From Solimonas thermocellulolyticum (GTDB lineage: Bacteria > Pseudomonadota > Gammaproteobacteria > Nevskiales > Nevskiaceae): a stretch of DNA of 64,000 nucleotides. Under the pieces are notes generated by a model. The model had not been told where the DNA came from. It did not search any database and saw nothing but the letters and a program-made list of their open reading frames with translations. The translations under genes and the position numbers were made by a program. The stretch covers positions 58,264 to 122,263 of the forward strand of contig NZ_JBEPIJ010000011.1 in the NCBI RefSeq assembly GCF_040327995.1, in the 5' to 3' direction. How positions within the stretch are numbered: the stretch's first letter is position 1; each line of letters starts with the position of its first letter. This document shows, piece by piece, positions 60,889 through 64,000 of this stretch.

Positions 60889-62230
60889 GTCGAACCTCCA
60901 GCCGCTGTGCCAGCAGGCCGGCAGACTGCTCGTCGAGGATCTGCACCAACGCACGTGCGCGCGTGGCCAGTAGCGAGTTGACGAACAACAGCGGAATGGC
61001 GACGACCAGGCCCTGTACCGTCGTCACCAGCGCCTGCGAGATGCCGTCCGCCATCAGCTTGGGATCGCCGGTACCGAACATCGTGATCGTCTGGAAAGTC
61101 ACGATCATGCCGGTGACGGTGCCGAGCAGACCGAGCAACGGCGCAGCGGCGGCGAACAGGCGCAGAATCGATTGTGCGCGTTCCAGCGCCGGCATCTCGC
61201 GCAGCACCGCCTCCGACAGACGCAACTCCAGCAACTCGGGGTCGTCGTCACGATGTGCGGGATCGTCATCGAACACGCGCAGCACGCGACCCAGAGGATT
61301 GTCATCGCGCGGGCTTTGCAGATTGCGCAACTGCGCGCGCATACGCCGTCCCACCGCCTCCAGATACACCATCTGCCCGAGCGCCATCAGCAGGCCGACG
61401 ACGCCGATCGCGATGATCACGTAACCGACCAGTCCGCCCTGCCGGATACGCTGGCCCAAGTCCGGCTTTTCGCCCTCCAGCAGCAGCAGGCTGCCACGCG
61501 TCGGGTCGACCAGCACCGGCGCGACCGGCTCGTCACTCCGGGCGAAGGCCTCCGCCAAACGGCGTAGCTTGCCCGACGGCTGACGCGGCAATGCCGTCAG
61601 TAGGCGGCCTTCGTTGCTGGTCGTCAGGTAGCGGTCCCCAGCGAAAGCGGTGAACGTCCCCACACGGATCACGTCGGCCTGCACGCGCGCACCATGTTCG
61701 TCGACGATCTGCGTGTCGAAACGCACGACCTTGCCGCTCTCGGCCATCTCTTGCGTCAGCGTGAACCACAGCGTTTCGAGCTCGGACAGACTCGGCAGCG
61801 CAGTGCCCGAGGCGAGATCCTCGAGAAAGTCCATGCGTTCGGGAAACTGCGCAGTGAGCATCGAATCCGCCGCCGCGCTGCGCAGTTCGCCGGCGAGCTG
61901 ACGCACCGCGGCATTGACCTGCACGTAGTCACCAGCGCGCTCCTTCAACTGCGCCTTGAGTGCGGCGATCTCCCGCTGCTGTGCGTCGTAGCGCCCGCGC
62001 GCAGCATCGGCACGTGCCTTTGCCGCTGCCAGCTCGCGCTCGGCCTGGCGCAACTGCTCGGCCTGCTCGTTCTTGTTGCGCAAGAAGCGCTGCTCGCGCT
62101 CCTGATTGATCCGCGATGCCTGCGACTGACTCTCGCGAATCTGTTCGAGCAGCGCGTCCAGACCCGCAGGCTGGGCGCACAACGGCATCGCCGTCACCGA
62201 CAGCACGATCAGGGCAGCCAAGCGTTTCAT
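60881..62230 (-). CDS. TtpC-like long MotA/TolQ/ExbB protein
   Basis: 449 residues. Signal peptide 1-19; periplasmic coiled coil about 25-105 (Glu/Gln/Arg-rich heptads); a beta-rich periplasmic domain about 110-250; membrane helix GGLVGYVIIAIGVVGLLMAL; then the ExbB channel part LLGLLGTVTGMIVTFQTITM and GLVVAIPLLFVNSLL. This layout is that of TtpC in Vibrio TonB2 systems. ATG overlaps the DUF3450 stop by four bases. Confidence 0.9.
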   Translation of the reverse strand: MKRLAALIVLSVTAMPLCAQPAGLDALLEQIRESQSQASRINQEREQRFLRNKNEQAEQLRQAERELAAAKARADAARGRYDAQQREIAALKAQLKERAGDYVQVNAAVRQLAGELRSAAADSMLTAQFPERMDFLEDLASGTALPSLSELETLWFTLTQEMAESGKVVRFDTQIVDEHGARVQADVIRVGTFTAFAGDRYLTTSNEGRLLTALPRQPSGKLRRLAEAFARSDEPVAPVLVDPTRGSLLLLEGEKPDLGQRIRQGGLVGYVIIAIGVVGLLMALGQMVYLEAVGRRMRAQLRNLQSPRDDNPLGRVLRVFDDDPAHRDDDPELLELRLSEAVLREMPALERAQSILRLFAAAAPLLGLLGTVTGMIVTFQTITMFGTGDPKLMADGISQALVTTVQGLVVAIPLLFVNSLLATRARALVQILDEQSAGLLAQRLEVRRA

Positions 62231-63012
62231 CGTGCGCCTCCGTCAACCGCGGTCGCAGTCGGCATGGGCAGCACCAGCAGGCTCGCCGCCGCGGTCTCAC
62301 GCGCGATGCGCAGACCCTCCCGCAGCGCGGGGATGTAACGCGAAGGCAGGCTCTGCCATCGCCGCGCGACCGGATTCCAGCGGAGTGCCTGCTCGGCATC
62401 GAGCGCGACCGCGAACAAACCGGCGCGGCCGACGCGCAGTTGATCCATCAGCCGGCCCTCGACTTCGACTCGCTCGGCACCGAGTACGTTGCCGTACTCG
62501 ACTTCGATGCGGTAGGCATCGAGAATGCGGCGGAACTTGTCCGCGGTGCCGACATCGGCGTCGCCCATCATGCGCCGAAGTTCGGCGACACGTCGGCGAC
62601 GTTCTTCGGACAGGAAAGGCAGGTCCATTTCGATGAAGGACTCGAGGCTGTCGATCATGCGCAGCATCAGCGGCAAGAGCTCGCGTTCGACGCGCTCCAT
62701 CTCGTCGATCTGCCGTTGCAGCGCCTCGCGGTCACCGCGCTGCGCCTCGATCAGCTCCTCTATCTGTTCGCTGTAGACCTGCAGTTGCTGCGCCTGCCAG
62801 ACCGCCGCACGATAGCGTTCGAGCATCTCGCGCGTCTGGTCATCGAGGCGGTCGATGCGCGCCTGGGATTGCGCTGCTGCACGCTGACCGCTCTGGACGG
62901 CGCCGATGGCGCGCTGCACGTCGCCCTGCTGCGCCGATGCCGTCGTCATCAGGCCGAACAGCGCGGCGGCCGTCAGCCGCGACAGCCGACACGAGATTCG
63001 CTCAACGGACAT
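62227..63012 (-). CDS. DUF3450 periplasmic coiled-coil protein
   Basis: 261 residues. Signal peptide ends near TTASAQ; a long coiled coil about 35-125 (RIDRLDDQTREMLERYRAAV, IDEMERVERELLPLMLRMID), then a C-terminal globular part (RILDAYRIEVEYGNVLGAER, YIPALREGLRIARE). DUF3450 genes usually precede TtpC in marine gammaproteobacterial TonB2 clusters. Role unknown; a periplasmic rod that meets TtpC's own coiled coil is plausible. ATG 63010-63012 overlaps the hydrolase-like stop by 11 bases. Confidence 0.85.
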   Translation of the reverse strand: MSVERISCRLSRLTAAALFGLMTTASAQQGDVQRAIGAVQSGQRAAAQSQARIDRLDDQTREMLERYRAAVWQAQQLQVYSEQIEELIEAQRGDREALQRQIDEMERVERELLPLMLRMIDSLESFIEMDLPFLSEERRRRVAELRRMMGDADVGTADKFRRILDAYRIEVEYGNVLGAERVEVEGRLMDQLRVGRAGLFAVALDAEQALRWNPVARRWQSLPSRYIPALREGLRIARETAAASLLVLPMPTATAVDGGAR

Positions 63013-63796
63013 GTCGCGCCAAAGCCTCGCGCTGTTCGAACGGGCGCAGCCAGCTACAGATGCCGTGCACCATTTCTTCGGTCTCCTCATCGTCGATGAC
63101 CCAATGACCGCGGTCGGCGTAGTGACGTCGCGCGACGCCCGCATAACGCGCGCCGACTCGGCGCGCCGCCGCAGCAGGCGTCAGCCGATCATCCCCGCAG
63201 CTCACCACATACACCGGACAGCGTACATCGTCTGAACGGATTGCGGCAGCGCGAGTGAAGTCGGCCCATGGCAGCAGCGTTTCGAACGTCGCGCGCCCGG
63301 ACTCATGAACGAGGGTTTCGTACAAGCTGCGCTGCCGGTCGGGTGTCATGCGATTGAACAGTCCATGCGCGGCAGCCTGAAAGCTCGGCTTGTGCGGCCG
63401 ACGCCACAGCGCGCCGCTGCGCAGCCAGGGGGCGAACACGGCGAGGTTCGCAGCCCGCAGGCCACCGAGCCCGTGCGCCGCGAGCGGCGTCAGCAGCACC
63501 AAGGCCAGCGCGTCGATGCGTGCGGCGAGTTGCTGCGCGAGCACGGCGCCGAGCGCGTGCCCGATCAGCACCGGCCGGCGCTCGAATGACTGCATGCGGA
63601 TGGCCTCGATGAGGAACGCGAGGTAATCGCGCATGCCGCAGCGCCCGACGTGCAAGGGCTGATCCGCCACCGGCTCGTGTGCCGGCAAGGTCGGCGCGAA
63701 GCAGGCATAACCACGCGACTGCAGCAACTCGCACACGCGCGCCCAGTTCGCACCGGTGCACCACATGCCGTGGATCAGCACGACCGGTTGTGACAT
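63002..63796 (-). CDS. Alpha/beta-hydrolase-fold protein with Ala in place of the nucleophile Ser
   Basis: 264 residues, no signal peptide. Oxyanion start VVLIHGMWCTGANW; the nucleophile elbow reads VLIGHALGAVLAQ, so the usual GHSxG serine is Ala81 (codon GCG); the acid is in VSCGDDRLTP and the histidine in YADRGHWVIDDEE. A cap helix bundle is present in the middle. Without Ser normal ester hydrolysis is not expected. First gene of the TonB operon, ATG 63794-63796 after GAGGAG. It may be a binding protein or a rare non-Ser enzyme. Confidence 0.85.
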   Translation of the reverse strand: MSQPVVLIHGMWCTGANWARVCELLQSRGYACFAPTLPAHEPVADQPLHVGRCGMRDYLAFLIEAIRMQSFERRPVLIGHALGAVLAQQLAARIDALALVLLTPLAAHGLGGLRAANLAVFAPWLRSGALWRRPHKPSFQAAAHGLFNRMTPDRQRSLYETLVHESGRATFETLLPWADFTRAAAIRSDDVRCPVYVVSCGDDRLTPAAAARRVGARYAGVARRHYADRGHWVIDDEETEEMVHGICSWLRPFEQREALARHVR

Positions 63797-63897
63797 CGAC
63801 GCGCTCCTCGCAGGCTCGGGAATGGATGCGCGGAGTTCTAGCAGATTCCCCGCCAATCGACGCGCCGCAAAAAGCAAGGTAATTCCTAAGCAAACCG

Positions 63898-63921
63898 GAC
63901 CAAATCTGAGAGGATTTGGTC
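63898..63921. repeat. Perfect 9-bp inverted repeat before the transposase start
   Basis: GACCAAATC (63898-63906), TGAGAG, GATTTGGTC (63913-63921), ending immediately before the ATG at 63922. The only ribosome-site candidate, GAGAGG, lies in the loop and stem, so the hairpin could hide it. It may be a subterminal part of an insertion sequence. Confidence 0.75.
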
Positions 63922-64000
63922 ATGAAGCGATGTCCCGGATGTGCAGGTTGTCGGCACTATCGCCTGGGGGATGGACGTCTGAAGTGCCGCGCCTGCGGGC
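63922..64000 (+). CDS. Start of a probable IS1595-type transposase, cut by the window edge
   Basis: The first 26 codons encode a zinc ribbon: MKRCPGCAGCRHYRLGDG with C4/C7 and then C22/C25. This is the usual N-terminus of IS1595-family transposases, but many zinc-ribbon proteins look alike over so short a stretch. Only 79 bases are visible; the DDE catalytic domain and the right end lie outside. The left inverted repeat of the element would be expected between about 63870 and 63900. Confidence 0.45.
   Translation, partial: MKRCPGCAGCRHYRLGDGRLKCRACG

Overview
The window is 64 kb of GC-rich, densely packed chromosome from a gammaproteobacterium. The evidence is gene order typical of that class: a lysR-type regulator divergent from leuCDB-asd-usg-fimV-truA-trpF; purM divergent from DUF2066-perM-hda; hemA-prfA-prmC-moeB divergent from a TPR protein-lolB-ispE-tRNA-Gln-prs. 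The class II DAHP synthase, two DUF1329 proteins and a marine-type TonB2 cluster suggest a Nevskiales/Xanthomonadales/Chromatiales-like lineage. That finer placement is inference, not proof. No rRNA, CRISPR array, prophage or origin was seen.

Positions 1-12099 form one long minus-strand run: leuC, leuD, leuB, asd, usg, fimV, an orphan EcfT/CbiQ-like membrane protein, truA, trpF, trpB and a trpA cut by the window edge. A divergent LysR regulator at 12210 is separated from leuC by a short AT-rich spacer with nested inverted repeats. Positions 13150-16394 carry an MFS transporter, aroC and prmB on the minus strand. Positions 16493-19946 carry a Sco/PCuAC copper pair for cytochrome oxidase assembly, psd and bepA on the plus strand, converging on lon. 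Positions 22573-24883 hold an outer-membrane-like protein of unknown function, hslR and an iron-sulfur type cysH. Positions 24935-28556 hold a metallo-beta-lactamase hydrolase, transaldolase, a small BamE-like lipoprotein and a Nudix/metallo-beta-lactamase fusion.

Positions 28584-36784 contain purM-purN-DUF3108 against DUF2066-perM-hda, then DUF2069, wrbA, a lytic transglycosylase and proS. Positions 36842-43027 hold a GGDEF/EAL protein, a degenerate JAMM/M67-like protein, moeB, prmC, prfA and hemA. Positions 43153-47630 hold a TPR lipoprotein, lolB, ispE, tRNA-Gln and prs. A class II DAHP synthase and mutS follow, diverging from each other.

Positions 51745-63796 are the least ordinary part. 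A set of small membrane and unknown genes, a DUF2505-like protein, a stand-alone DUF1329 protein, an ABC1 kinase and a DUF6918-like protein precede an eight-gene translationally coupled minus-strand operon. In transcription order that operon encodes an alpha/beta-hydrolase-fold protein whose nucleophile serine is alanine, DUF3450, a long TtpC/ExbB, a short ExbB, ExbD, a second ExbD-like protein lacking the transmembrane aspartate, TonB, and an 861-residue TPR-DUF1329 fusion. This is a TonB2-type energy transducer with several unusual parts and is the best candidate here for an undescribed system. The last 80 bases start a probable IS1595-type transposase preceded by a perfect 9-bp inverted repeat.
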